Positions 14,564-22,034 of a stretch of 64,000 bases of DNA are shown in pieces (the first letter of the stretch is position 1; each line of letters starts with the position of its first letter). Origin of the DNA: a virus; the IMG/VR virus record IMGVR_UViG_3300043570_000998, positions 1 to 64,000 of that record. One strand, 5' to 3'. The notes beneath the pieces were generated by a model. That model did no database searches. It had not been told where the DNA came from and saw only the letters and a list, made by a program, of their open reading frames with translations. The translations under genes and the position numbers were made by a program.

Positions 14564-15817
14564 ATGACTATTTCTAAAGCCCACTGGGACACTGAAGGCG
14601 AAAACGTTCGTCTATCAATGCCGTTCTCAAAAGTTGACGAAGAGCGACGTATCGTCTCTGGTTTTGCAACGCTTGATAACCTTGACAAGCAGAATGACAT
14701 TGTTACTCCAGAAGCTTCAGTCAAAGCTTTTGAAAAGTTCCGTGGTAACATTCGTGAAATGCACCAACCAAAAGCGGTAGGCAAAATGGTTTCATTTAAA
14801 GAGGACAAGTATTTTGACCCAGAGTCAAAGAAATTTTATTCAGGTGTTTATGTTTCAACATACATCTCAAAGGGTGCTCAGGACACTTGGGAAAAGGTTC
14901 TAGACGGAACACTATCAGGATTCTCCATTGGTGGCAAGATGAACCAGTGGGACGATGCCTTTGACGAGAAGATGGATGCTACTATTCGTATTATTAAAGA
15001 CTACGACCTCGTAGAGCTTTCACTAGTTGATACCCCTGCAAATCAGTTTGCAAATGTTCTGTCTGTCGAAAAGGTAGACGGTGTTGACGTAATCACAGGA
15101 GATTCCGTGGATGTAGAAATTGAAAATGTTTTCTGGGACGAAGCAAACGGTATCGTAATGCTCTCAGTAAACGAGTCCGAACTCAGCCCAACAACTGGTG
15201 CTGAAATGAAAAACATCGGCTTTGTAGAAAAGTCAGATGCAGAAAAACCAGAAATGGTGAAGTTCTTAGTAGATAGTGCTAAAGGCATTAATACTTCTAA
15301 GATAACTAAGGAGGTAAGTCCTATGACTGATGAAGTAAATGAAGCAGTCGCTGAGACAGTAGAAGAAGTCGCTGTCGAAGCTGAGGTCGCTCCAGAGGCA
15401 GATGTTGAAGTAGCAGAAGAGGCAACAGAAGAGGTTGCAGTTGAAGAAACTGTGGCTGATGAAGAGGTTGCCGAAAAGGTTGATTCAGTATCCACGTCAG
15501 ACGAAGTTCTTGTAGACGCAGTTGCTGAAATCAAGGATACCGTTACAAAAGCCTTTAGCGATCTAACAGCAGTTGTTCAGGCACAAGCCGAACAAATTGC
15601 ACAATTAAGCAAGTCAATTGACTCTGTAAAAAATGAGGTAACAGAGACAAAGGGCGAGTTTAACGAGTTTGGAAAGAGAGTTGACGCTGTTGAAGCCGAT
15701 ACCGCTTTCCGCAAATCTGGCGATCTAGGCGAGATCGTACAGGAAAATCAATCAGATAAGATTGAGAAATCCCTATGGGACGGACGTTTCCTCAAAACTG
15801 CCGATCTATTCAAATAA
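14564..15817 (+). CDS. XkdF-type prohead protease with scaffold-like C-terminal half
   Basis: 417 residues. Residues 1-175 match the XkdF/assemblin-like phage serine protease pattern: RRIVSGFATLDNLDKQND, EMHQPKAVGKM with the candidate catalytic His67, DGTLSGFSIGGK with candidate serines 118 and 121, and LVELSLVDTPANQFA. These enzymes cut the scaffold and capsid N-termini during head maturation. From about residue 254 to 325 the chain is an almost pure Glu/Val/Ala helix, then comes a coiled coil (QAEQIAQLSKSIDSVKNEV), typical of scaffolding proteins. An internal ribosome-binding site and ATG at 15323 could release this half separately. The gene has no Shine-Dalgarno of its own but a -10 box eight bases upstream. 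Confidence 0.8.
   Translation: MTISKAHWDTEGENVRLSMPFSKVDEERRIVSGFATLDNLDKQNDIVTPEASVKAFEKFRGNIREMHQPKAVGKMVSFKEDKYFDPESKKFYSGVYVSTYISKGAQDTWEKVLDGTLSGFSIGGKMNQWDDAFDEKMDATIRIIKDYDLVELSLVDTPANQFANVLSVEKVDGVDVITGDSVDVEIENVFWDEANGIVMLSVNESELSPTTGAEMKNIGFVEKSDAEKPEMVKFLVDSAKGINTSKITKEVSPMTDEVNEAVAETVEEVAVEAEVAPEADVEVAEEATEEVAVEETVADEEVAEKVDSVSTSDEVLVDAVAEIKDTVTKAFSDLTAVVQAQAEQIAQLSKSIDSVKNEVTETKGEFNEFGKRVDAVEADTAFRKSGDLGEIVQENQSDKIEKSLWDGRFLKTADLFK
15323..15817 (+). CDS. Nested scaffolding protein, internal in-frame start
   Basis: Inside the protease gene, TAAGGAGG at 15307-15314 is followed after eight bases by ATG at 15323, in the same frame (residue 254 of the long product). Translation from here gives a 164-residue protein: MTDEVNEAVAETVEE, a long acidic Glu/Val/Ala helix, then a coiled coil and a short C-terminal segment ending LKTADLFK. 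The full-length gene lacks such a strong site, so the short form could be made in excess. Phage lambda uses the same plan (protease C with nested scaffold Nu3). The arrangement is seen in the sequence; the function is inferred. Confidence 0.7.
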   Translation: MTDEVNEAVAETVEEVAVEAEVAPEADVEVAEEATEEVAVEETVADEEVAEKVDSVSTSDEVLVDAVAEIKDTVTKAFSDLTAVVQAQAEQIAQLSKSIDSVKNEVTETKGEFNEFGKRVDAVEADTAFRKSGDLGEIVQENQSDKIEKSLWDGRFLKTADLFK

Positions 15818-15841
15818 AAAAATCACTTAGGAGGTGACAAA

Positions 15842-16945
15842 ATGTCGGAAGAAATTATTAAAAACTATCCAGCCGCAGCTGGCTTCGGAGCCGCAGAAGT
15901 AAACGGTGAAGGAGCATTCGCATCTGGTGGAATTGGTGGTGTTGCAAGCCCTGGAGCAGACACTCTAGGTAACATCCCCACCGCAAGCTTTGGTGTTACA
16001 ACTGGATCAAACGCCGTAAACCCTTCGGGTGATGCAGGTAGTGGTATTCTACGACCTGAACAGGCTCGTAGATTTATTGACTACGTTTGGGACGGTACTA
16101 TTCTCGCTAAAGATGGTCGTCGTGTCACAATGAGAGCCAATACAATGGAACTCGAAAAAGTCAACGTTGGAGAACGAGTTATTCGTGCTGCAAACCAGGC
16201 TGATGCGACATATACAAACGCAGGTGCAACCTTTGCTAAGGTTGAACTAACAACAAAGAAGCTTCGCCTTGACTGGGAAGTTTCTGCTGAGGCATTAGAA
16301 GACAACATTGAAGGTGCAGCCCTTGAGGACCACCTTGTTCGTCTAATGACCAACGCATTTGCAAATGACATTGAGGACCTTGCCGTTAACGGTACAGGTA
16401 CTGGAGGGAACTCATTCCTTAACATTATGGAAGGATTCGTTCGTAAGGTTCGTTTCGGTGGAGATGCTCACGAGTATTCTGCAACCGTTACAAGCGGTGC
16501 GTGGACTCCAGAGGTTCTTCAGGGTGTTATTTCTGCTCTACCAAGAAAGTATCGTGCTCTTAAGAACGGTCTTAAGTTCTATGCAAGTACTGATACCTTT
16601 GCTGACATCGTTAAGCAAAATGGTACAGCATCAAGCAACATCTGGACCGAGCAGTACCGTAACGCATACCTTGCAGGTACTGACCAGGTTCTAGGAGAGG
16701 CTCGTGCAACTCGTGTACTAGGTATTCCAGTAATGGAAGTTCCTTACTACCCAGACAACTACGTTGACCTTACATTCCCCTCAAACCGCATTTGGGGTTT
16801 CCAGCGAGATATCACTGTAAACCGCGAATACGTTGCGAAGAAAGACACAATCGAATACACCGTATTCGTTCGTTTCGGACTTCAGTGGGAAGAGGAAGAC
16901 GCTGTAGCTTGGGTTGATAGCGATAGCCAGGACTCATCTTCATAA
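15842..16945 (+). CDS. Major capsid protein
   Basis: 367 residues, preceded by AGGAGGTGA eight to fourteen bases before the ATG, the strongest ribosome-binding site in the head region, as expected for the most abundant virion protein. After a Gly/Ala-rich N-terminal arm the sequence shows RPEQARRFIDYVWDGTIL, a long spine-like region, KKLRLDWEVSAEALEDN, then EDHLVRLMTNAFANDIEDLAVNGTG. The end has GLQWEEEDAVAWV. This order (E-loop, spine helix, P-domain 'D-L-A-V-x-G') is that of HK97-fold capsids of the XkdG-like group. The 50-residue N-terminal arm may be trimmed by the protease encoded just upstream. Confidence 0.85.
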   Translation: MSEEIIKNYPAAAGFGAAEVNGEGAFASGGIGGVASPGADTLGNIPTASFGVTTGSNAVNPSGDAGSGILRPEQARRFIDYVWDGTILAKDGRRVTMRANTMELEKVNVGERVIRAANQADATYTNAGATFAKVELTTKKLRLDWEVSAEALEDNIEGAALEDHLVRLMTNAFANDIEDLAVNGTGTGGNSFLNIMEGFVRKVRFGGDAHEYSATVTSGAWTPEVLQGVISALPRKYRALKNGLKFYASTDTFADIVKQNGTASSNIWTEQYRNAYLAGTDQVLGEARATRVLGIPVMEVPYYPDNYVDLTFPSNRIWGFQRDITVNREYVAKKDTIEYTVFVRFGLQWEEEDAVAWVDSDSQDSSS

Positions 16946-16965
16946 TCTGAGTTCAACTCTTAGGG

Positions 16966-16991
16966 GAGGCAGGGATTTCGGTCCTTGCCTC
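16966..16991 (+). terminator. Terminator after the capsid gene
   Basis: GAGGCAGGGA (16966-16975) pairs with TCCTTGCCTC (16982-16991), ten pairs with one G-U, around a TTTCGG loop. The run after it, TCTTACTATC, is only partly T-rich, so readthrough is possible. It would help to separate high capsid expression from the neck genes. Confidence 0.7.
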
Positions 16992-17001
16992 TCTTACTAT
17001 C

Positions 17002-17010
17002 TGATATAAT
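17002..17010 (+). promoter_or_regulatory. Extended -10 promoter for the neck genes
   Basis: TGATATAAT with TATAAT at 17005-17010. AAGGAGG at 17016-17022 follows at once, so the transcript would start at or just inside the ribosome-binding site of the 17029 gene, leaving a leader of about 12 bases. Confidence 0.6.
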
Positions 17011-17028
17011 TATTGAAGGAGGTTTCTA

Positions 17029-17493
17029 ATGTCAAATGAAACAATTATCGAAACAGTCGAAGAGACAGTTGAAGAAGTACTAGAAACAATTGAAGAAGTA
17101 ATAGAAAATTCTGTAGAAGCCCTAGAGGAATCAATTGCAGATTTAAAACAAAAGTCAAAAGGTATGCCAGAAACAGATGAAGATAACGTAATCGGTTCAT
17201 CTCGTACAGTTGCCAAAGGTGGCAAAAAGTCTGGTGCAATTACACAAACACCAAGTGGTGCTATCGGCTCAGGAGCCGCAAGTAAGTCACCAAAAGTAAA
17301 GGCGGTAGAGCCTAAAGTTATTAAGAAAGAAACAGTAGCAGTATTCTCTACACGAAATGTCTTGTGGGAAGGCGTAGGGAAGATTGATAAAGGGTACAAC
17401 ATTGTAGACAAAGCAGAGGCTGAGAAATGGCTTAAGCGAGATCACGTGCGTACCGCAACCCCAGAAGAGGTTGCAAAGGAGTACGGAATTTAA
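17029..17493 (+). CDS. Head-associated protein downstream of capsid
   Basis: 154 residues in two parts. Residues 1-45 are a highly acidic heptad-like helix (TIIETVEETVEEVLETIEE), probably a coiled coil. After a Gly/Ser-rich linker, residues of about 100-154 form a compact domain starting VAVFSTRNVLWEGVGK, followed by GYNIV and AEKWLKRDHVRTATPEEVAKEYG. This C-terminal pattern is one I associate with small head proteins placed directly after actinophage capsid genes, although no function is established. It overlaps the next gene by one base. Head decoration or head-fibre roles are possible. Confidence 0.55.
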   Translation: MSNETIIETVEETVEEVLETIEEVIENSVEALEESIADLKQKSKGMPETDEDNVIGSSRTVAKGGKKSGAITQTPSGAIGSGAASKSPKVKAVEPKVIKKETVAVFSTRNVLWEGVGKIDKGYNIVDKAEAEKWLKRDHVRTATPEEVAKEYGI

Positions 17494-18404
17494 TGGAATT
17501 ACTAAGGTTATCGCCATATACTAGCGTTGGGTTTACATATACTATCCCAGCGACTTATACAACTAATGAGGTGTTTACAGCAACCATTACTGACTTGGCA
17601 GACCTTAGTTCAACCACACAAACCGTAACAGATAATGCAGCCTATGTGTGGACAATCACATTGTCAGGAAAGTATGACTCAGATTATAGAGTTGTAATTA
17701 CGGATGCGTCAGGAGATGTTCTTCAAGATGATACCTACCAAGTCCGTAGACCATACCTAAACCCAAACACACTAGCAGACACAGCGTCTGACATAACTGC
17801 AAAAACACTTAATGAAGAACTAGCAAGAGCAATTGTTGATTCTGTAATTCCACAAGGATTTTACTACAAAAAAACAACTTTTGAAACTACTGGTCTTGGA
17901 GCAGACTACTTGCCACTATGGGTAGATGCAAAGAAACTTTTGCAGGTGTACGAAAACAATGTTTTGATTTATGATGCAAGTGATCCAACAGCTTATATAC
18001 GAAACTTTGAAATTACAAAAGATAAGACTGCTATAACTCAAACCTATACAGGAGAGTTAAATAGAAACGAAGGTGCAAGCCTTATTCTTCCTGCTGGAAG
18101 CACAGATTACTTAGACTTAAACTTTGGAGTGTGGGGAGGCTTTCCTCAAACATACGACTACAGAGTTGTTGTAGAGTCTGGATACACATCCGTTCCATCA
18201 GATATTGCTCGTGCAATCGGACTATTAATAACAGACATTGAGTGCGGTCAGTTCGACTATTACAAGCGATATGTCACAGCATACAATACCGATCAGTATA
18301 AGCTACAGTTTGATAAGCGATCATTTGAGGGAACAGGTAATATTCTTGTAGACAAAATACTTTCTAAGTATGCTAAGTCTATTACAAGACTAGGGGTGTT
18401 GTAA
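17493..18404 (+). CDS. Head-tail connector/adaptor
   Basis: 303 residues, starting with TAATGG overlap. The N-terminal ~95 residues are an Ig-like beta domain (YTIPATYTTNEVFTATITDL). From about 100 onward the protein turns helical (ARAIVDSVIPQGFYYKK) and near 235 has VPSDIARAIGLLITDIECGQFDYYKRYV. That last helix pair is the core of gp6/YqbG-type head-tail adaptors, which sit under the portal. Its position directly after capsid genes and before the stopper fits. The N-terminal Ig-like extension makes it longer than the usual 100-150 residue adaptor. Confidence 0.6.
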   Translation: MELLRLSPYTSVGFTYTIPATYTTNEVFTATITDLADLSSTTQTVTDNAAYVWTITLSGKYDSDYRVVITDASGDVLQDDTYQVRRPYLNPNTLADTASDITAKTLNEELARAIVDSVIPQGFYYKKTTFETTGLGADYLPLWVDAKKLLQVYENNVLIYDASDPTAYIRNFEITKDKTAITQTYTGELNRNEGASLILPAGSTDYLDLNFGVWGGFPQTYDYRVVVESGYTSVPSDIARAIGLLITDIECGQFDYYKRYVTAYNTDQYKLQFDKRSFEGTGNILVDKILSKYAKSITRLGVL

Positions 18405-18853
18405 TGTCTATTTGCGAATCCCCAGATTTTATGTTCCCAATGATGGCAGACGTTTACTATCCAATTGCTGAAACAGGTGCATATGGGAATGTAATAAAGT
18501 CTTGGATTCTAGACAAAACAATTGTTTGCTCATTTAATGAAGCTGGGGTTTCATATAAAGAAGACATTAAACCAGATCCAGACATTAAGACCGATACGTT
18601 ACTTCTTGGAAGAGTCAAAAAAGATATTCGCATTTCAAGCGTTGATGCAAAAAATGCAACAACTAATGTTCTTATAACAAATATTCGGGATAAATTTGGA
18701 AACTTAATTTACCTTGAAACATCTGGACCAAGAAATGGAAAGTCCACCTTATTTGAAATTGCAACACAGGCTCCATTTGTTAATCCGTTTGGTTCTGTAG
18801 AATATTATAAGGTAGTTCTACGCCGCTCTGAAAATCAGGGGGCAGACGTATAA
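18404..18853 (+). CDS. Head-closure (stopper) protein
   Basis: 149 residues. A small all-beta protein with strands at MADVYYPIAETGAYG, LLLGRVKKDIRISS and NVLITNIRDKFGNLIYLET. Second position after the adaptor and a length near 110-150 are what head-closure proteins of the gp16/YqbH type show; they form the ring that stops DNA leakage before tail joining. It overlaps both neighbours by a single base. Family assignment is mainly by order and fold type. Confidence 0.5.
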   Translation: MSICESPDFMFPMMADVYYPIAETGAYGNVIKSWILDKTIVCSFNEAGVSYKEDIKPDPDIKTDTLLLGRVKKDIRISSVDAKNATTNVLITNIRDKFGNLIYLETSGPRNGKSTLFEIATQAPFVNPFGSVEYYKVVLRRSENQGADV

Positions 18854-19527
18854 TGAAAACAAAATTCAATGACACTCTATTTCTTAAAGAAATGAATAAT
18901 ATGATTCAATATTCTTTTGGATTTACCGAAGGCGTTAAGCGAGGAAGAAATCATATTCTTAATGCTGTTGGCAAGGATGCTATTGAATTAATTAAACAAT
19001 ATGTTGATTCATCTGCCAGAACAAATCCTGGACTTCTTCATCATATGTATGAATGGAATCAAACTGGAAGTCCAAATGCAAGATTATTTGATATTGATTA
19101 TACAATATCTGGAGTCGGACTGTCTATTAAAACAACATTTAGACAGTCAACATCCATAAAAAATGGCTCTACCGTTCCATTTTATGACAAGGCAAGAATT
19201 ATAGAAAACGGTATTCCTGTTACAATCCGACCTCGTAAAGCATCGGTACTTGCATTTGAAGATAATGGAGAACAAGTTTTTACTAAAGGTCCAATAGTAA
19301 TTGATAATCCTGGAGGAGTTGAATCTTTAGGCGGATTTGAAAAAACATTTGACTCATTCTTTAATAGCTATTTTTCACAAGCCTTTTTAAGAATTAGTGG
19401 TGTAATGGGTTATATTCAAAATCCTACAGTCTTTGCAAAAAATCTATCAGCAGGAAAACGTGGCGGTAGATCAGTAGGTATTTCAACAGGCTACACTTGG
19501 GTAGCAAACATAGGAGTTAAACGATAA
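18853..19527 (+). CDS. Neck/tail-completion protein (HK97 gp10-like position)
   Basis: 224 residues. The first 70 residues are helical with basic patches (GVKRGRNHILNAVGKDAIELIKQYVDSSAR), then LLHHMYEWNQTGSP and a beta-rich half with VTIRPRKASVLAFEDNGE. Helix followed by a 'L-x-H-M/V-Y-x-W' motif is found in HK97 gp10-like minor tail/neck proteins. It sits between the head-closure and the tail terminator genes, with one-base overlaps on both sides. The C-terminal ~50 residues are Gly/Ser/Arg-rich and probably flexible. Confidence 0.5.
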   Translation: MKTKFNDTLFLKEMNNMIQYSFGFTEGVKRGRNHILNAVGKDAIELIKQYVDSSARTNPGLLHHMYEWNQTGSPNARLFDIDYTISGVGLSIKTTFRQSTSIKNGSTVPFYDKARIIENGIPVTIRPRKASVLAFEDNGEQVFTKGPIVIDNPGGVESLGGFEKTFDSFFNSYFSQAFLRISGVMGYIQNPTVFAKNLSAGKRGGRSVGISTGYTWVANIGVKR

Positions 19528-20111
19528 TGGCAATTTACTATCCCCCAATCTTTATAAATAAATACCTACAGGAAAAACTTGCAGGTAGAGGGTTTGGAGC
19601 AGTTCCAATGTTTCCAACATACCCCAGTGACTTTAGTGTTGCAGAAAGCTTTAGTCTCGATATTCTAACATCTGGCGGTACTTCAAGATACCAGTTCCAG
19701 GGACAAGCAGCGGTATTTGATAGAATGTTTAAAATGCGTAGAGGACCATTCCCCTACATCAAGTGTGAACAGTTACTATACTACTTTTATGCACTAACAG
19801 AAACAGCTGTAGTAAATCTTATTGAAATGACACAAGAGATACAAGACCTTCTTGATAGTGGAGATGATTCAGCAAAAGATCTAAATGCTTGGATTGCTTC
19901 AAAGGTAAGCGGCACAGTAACTGTTGATGGTAAAGTACATAAGAAAGTTACTTTTGATGGAACAGACTTCCTGCTTCCTTATTTTCATCAGATTAAAATA
20001 TACCAACTTGAAGAAACTCGTGACATTATAGATTTTGGTACTGCTCGTACATATGCAGGGAATAAAATAATTATTGACTATGACTGGCACAAATCAGATT
20101 CATTTGTATAA
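19527..20111 (+). CDS. Tail terminator / tail-completion protein
   Basis: 194 residues starting MAIYYPPIFINKYL. It holds a central amphipathic helix (LTETAVVNLIEMTQEIQDLL) and a last strand region with FHQIKIYQLEETRDIIDFGTART, which is the closing pattern I expect in tail-completion proteins. It is the gene directly upstream of the tail tube, where the terminator ring gene normally lies. The ring caps the finished tail tube and docks it to the neck. The assignment depends largely on synteny. Confidence 0.55.
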   Translation: MAIYYPPIFINKYLQEKLAGRGFGAVPMFPTYPSDFSVAESFSLDILTSGGTSRYQFQGQAAVFDRMFKMRRGPFPYIKCEQLLYYFYALTETAVVNLIEMTQEIQDLLDSGDDSAKDLNAWIASKVSGTVTVDGKVHKKVTFDGTDFLLPYFHQIKIYQLEETRDIIDFGTARTYAGNKIIIDYDWHKSDSFV

Positions 20112-20117
20112 TAAGCC

Positions 20118-20125
20118 TGTATACT
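20118..20125 (+). promoter_or_regulatory. -10 promoter for the tail tube gene
   Basis: TGTATACT with TATACT at 20120-20125, in a 68-base spacer before the tail tube gene. GAAAGAGGTGAAA lies near 20162-20174 as ribosome-binding site. A separate promoter for the abundant tube protein is plausible. Confidence 0.45.
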
Positions 20126-20179
20126 TATAAAGAGGAAACACCCACCCAAAATCTATAACAAGAAAGAGGTGAAATAATT

Positions 20180-20890
20180 ATGGCATATTCACGTGGTACA
20201 AGTGCTAACATCATCGTTGGTGCAGCAGCACTTTTCACATACGAAGATGGTCCAATCGGTCAGGACACAAGTGGTGGTATTACCAACACTCAAGCTGAAC
20301 TCGATCTTCCCAACTTCCAAACCAACATTTCGTACAAGGATACTCTCGCAAATGCAACAAACGAGGTTGACTATCGTAACGTTGGTTACACAATGAACGG
20401 TCTTGAAATTGTCTTCCAGCCTGACTTCGGTGAGGTACAGGTTGACCAGGTTCTTGACGTTGCAAAGCTTTACAAGCAGGGAATGCAGGTTAACCTTAAC
20501 ACAGCATTCGCTGAAGCAACACTTGATAACTTGCTTTTTGCAATCGCAGGACAGACAACTGACCTTTCAAGCACATACACCAGTGTTACATCCCAGAGTG
20601 CATTCGGAACACCAACTTACGACGGTGACCGAGTTCTCAATATGGGTGCAGGAAACATTGGTGAGTGTCCAGTAGAGCGTGGTCTCGTTGCTGTTGGTCC
20701 AGGAACAGGAGACTGTGCAGCTGGATCTTCAATCGAACGCATCTACATTGCATACCGTGCTCTTTCAATCGAAAGCGTTACAGTATCAGCAAAGCGTGAC
20801 GAAGCTACAATGTTTGAAGTATCATTCAGACTTCTTCCCAATGACAACGCGTCATACGGTAAGATTGTAGATCGTACACTCGCATCATAA
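20180..20890 (+). CDS. Major tail tube protein
   Basis: 236 residues. AGAGGTGA at 20164-20171 serves as ribosome-binding site. The sequence is beta-rich with few charges: a start SANIIVGAAALFTYEDG, a long strand region DYRNVGYTMNGLEIVFQPDFGEVQVDQ, then ALSIESVTVSAKRDEATMFEVSFRLLPN at the C-terminus. A closing strand set of this kind (S-V-x-V-x-A-K-R-x-E-x-T) is what one expects for siphophage tube subunits. Position between tail terminator and tail assembly chaperones, a private promoter and a strong terminator after it all suit a highly expressed tube gene. No sheath gene follows, which argues against a myovirus. Confidence 0.75.
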   Translation: MAYSRGTSANIIVGAAALFTYEDGPIGQDTSGGITNTQAELDLPNFQTNISYKDTLANATNEVDYRNVGYTMNGLEIVFQPDFGEVQVDQVLDVAKLYKQGMQVNLNTAFAEATLDNLLFAIAGQTTDLSSTYTSVTSQSAFGTPTYDGDRVLNMGAGNIGECPVERGLVAVGPGTGDCAAGSSIERIYIAYRALSIESVTVSAKRDEATMFEVSFRLLPNDNASYGKIVDRTLAS

Positions 20891-20905
20891 TTTAATATAA
20901 TCAGG

Positions 20906-20942
20906 ACTGCTCAGAGTTTCGGCTCTGGGCAGTTTTGTTTTT
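20906..20942 (+). terminator. Strong terminator after the tail tube gene
   Basis: ACTGCTCAGAG (20906-20916) pairs with CTCTGGGCAGT (20923-20933), eleven pairs with one G-U, around TTTCGG. It is followed by TTTTGTTTTT. This is a textbook rho-independent terminator. Confidence 0.9.
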
Positions 20943-20950
20943 GGTACAAT
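20942..20950 (+). promoter_or_regulatory. Extended -10 promoter, leaderless type, for the first tail chaperone
   Basis: TGGTACAAT with TACAAT at 20945-20950, directly at the end of the terminator's T run. The ATG at 20957 is six bases further on and has no Shine-Dalgarno. Confidence 0.6.
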
Positions 20951-20956
20951 AGATGT

Positions 20957-21646
20957 ATGGCAACAGAAATTTATGAAACAGGAACTACTACGTTAGTAGA
21001 CGGAACAGAGATATATTTAACACCGCTAAAGATTAAATACCTTAGAGAATTTATGAAAGAGTTTGAGAATGTTAAACTTGCAAAAGATGATGCAGAAGCC
21101 GTGTCAGCATTAGCACAATGTGCCAGGGTATGTATGAAACAATTTTATCCATCTATAAAAACAATAGAAGAACTAGAAGATAGCCTTAATCTACCAGCTA
21201 TCTATAGAGTATTAGATATTGCAGCTGGAATTAAGATTGATGGTAATGATGAAGAAGAGCCAGTAAAAGATCAAGCAGTTGATAGCGGATCTAGCTGGGA
21301 CACCCTTGACCTAGCAACATTAGAAACAGAGGTGTTTCTTTTAGGAATATGGAAAGATTTTGAAGAGCTTGAATCATCAATATCTATGCCAGAACTAACA
21401 TCAATACTTAATGTAAAAAGAGACTTGGACTACCAGGAAAAAAAGTTTATGGCTGGAATCCAAGGGGTAGATCTTGACAAAGAAAGCGGTAGTCAAGACC
21501 TTTGGGAGCAAAAGAAAGCTAAGTTCTTTAGTGGTGGGGCAACAAGCGATGCAAATGACGTTGTAGCCTTACAAGGACCAAATGCGGCAAACGCTGGATT
21601 CGGAATAGGTATGGGACTAGGTTATGAAAAACTGGTCGAAAACTAA
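20957..21646 (+). CDS. Tail assembly chaperone, long (G-T like) form
   Basis: 229 residues. Residues 1-95 (VDGTEIYLTPLKIKYLREFMKEFE, then CMKQFYP and LPAIYRVLDIAAGI) are paralogous to the whole of the 21692 product. After a short acidic linker, residues 115-190 read LETEVFLLGIWKDFEELESSISMPEL and YQEKKFMAGIQGVDLD, the pattern of the downstream 'T' part of lambda-type G-T chaperones. In most siphophages the long form is made by a programmed frameshift from the short gene. Here it is one uninterrupted frame, and the short form is a separate gene after it. It should bind the tape measure protein during tail assembly. Confidence 0.7.
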   Translation: MATEIYETGTTTLVDGTEIYLTPLKIKYLREFMKEFENVKLAKDDAEAVSALAQCARVCMKQFYPSIKTIEELEDSLNLPAIYRVLDIAAGIKIDGNDEEEPVKDQAVDSGSSWDTLDLATLETEVFLLGIWKDFEELESSISMPELTSILNVKRDLDYQEKKFMAGIQGVDLDKESGSQDLWEQKKAKFFSGGATSDANDVVALQGPNAANAGFGIGMGLGYEKLVEN

Positions 21647-21656
21647 ACTGCTTCTG

Positions 21657-21665
21657 TGATATAAT
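21657..21665 (+). promoter_or_regulatory. Extended -10 promoter for the short tail chaperone
   Basis: TGATATAAT with TATAAT at 21660-21665, in the 45-base gap between the two chaperone genes. AAGGAGGAAAT near 21680-21690 gives a normal ribosome-binding site for ATG at 21692. Confidence 0.6.
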
Positions 21666-21691
21666 TTAAGAAGCCTAACAAGGAGGAAATA

Positions 21692-22009
21692 ATGGCAACA
21701 ACAATTAATGAAGCTACACAGCTTACGCTTATCGACGGAACAGTTATTATGGTTCGTCCACTAAAGATCTCACTACTTCGTGACTTTATGAAGGAGTTTG
21801 AGGGAATTGCTAAGGTAGCAGAAGACAACGAAAAATCAATGAACATTCTTATGAAGTGTGTTCAAATTGCAATGAAGCAATACAGTCCAGAACTAGCAGC
21901 TGACGTAACTGCTCTTGAGGATAATATTGATCTACCAACCGTTTATAAGGTGGTAGAAGCAGCATCTGGAATTAACCTTTCCGATACTGTAGCTGGTCTT
22001 ATGGGCTAG
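21692..22009 (+). CDS. Tail assembly chaperone, short (G like) form
   Basis: 105 residues, paralogous over its full length to the first half of the 20957 protein: IDGTVIMVRPLKISLLRDFMKEFEG aligns with VDGTEIYLTPLKIKYLREFMKEFEN, and LPTVYKVVEAASGI aligns with LPAIYRVLDIAAGI. It ends 25 bases before the tape measure gene, so no downstream frame exists for a frameshift product. It has its own promoter and a strong AGGAGG site, so it could be made in excess over the long form, as in the usual G to GT ratio. Confidence 0.7.
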   Translation: MATTINEATQLTLIDGTVIMVRPLKISLLRDFMKEFEGIAKVAEDNEKSMNILMKCVQIAMKQYSPELAADVTALEDNIDLPTVYKVVEAASGINLSDTVAGLMG

Positions 22010-22034
22010 ACTCTAAAAAAGGAAGTGTTAATGA

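Noticed and set aside
20180-20890. Tail sheath or contractile tail
   Set aside because: Only a single tube-type protein is present, with no sheath or baseplate wedge family. The tape measure and chaperone layout fits a siphovirus.
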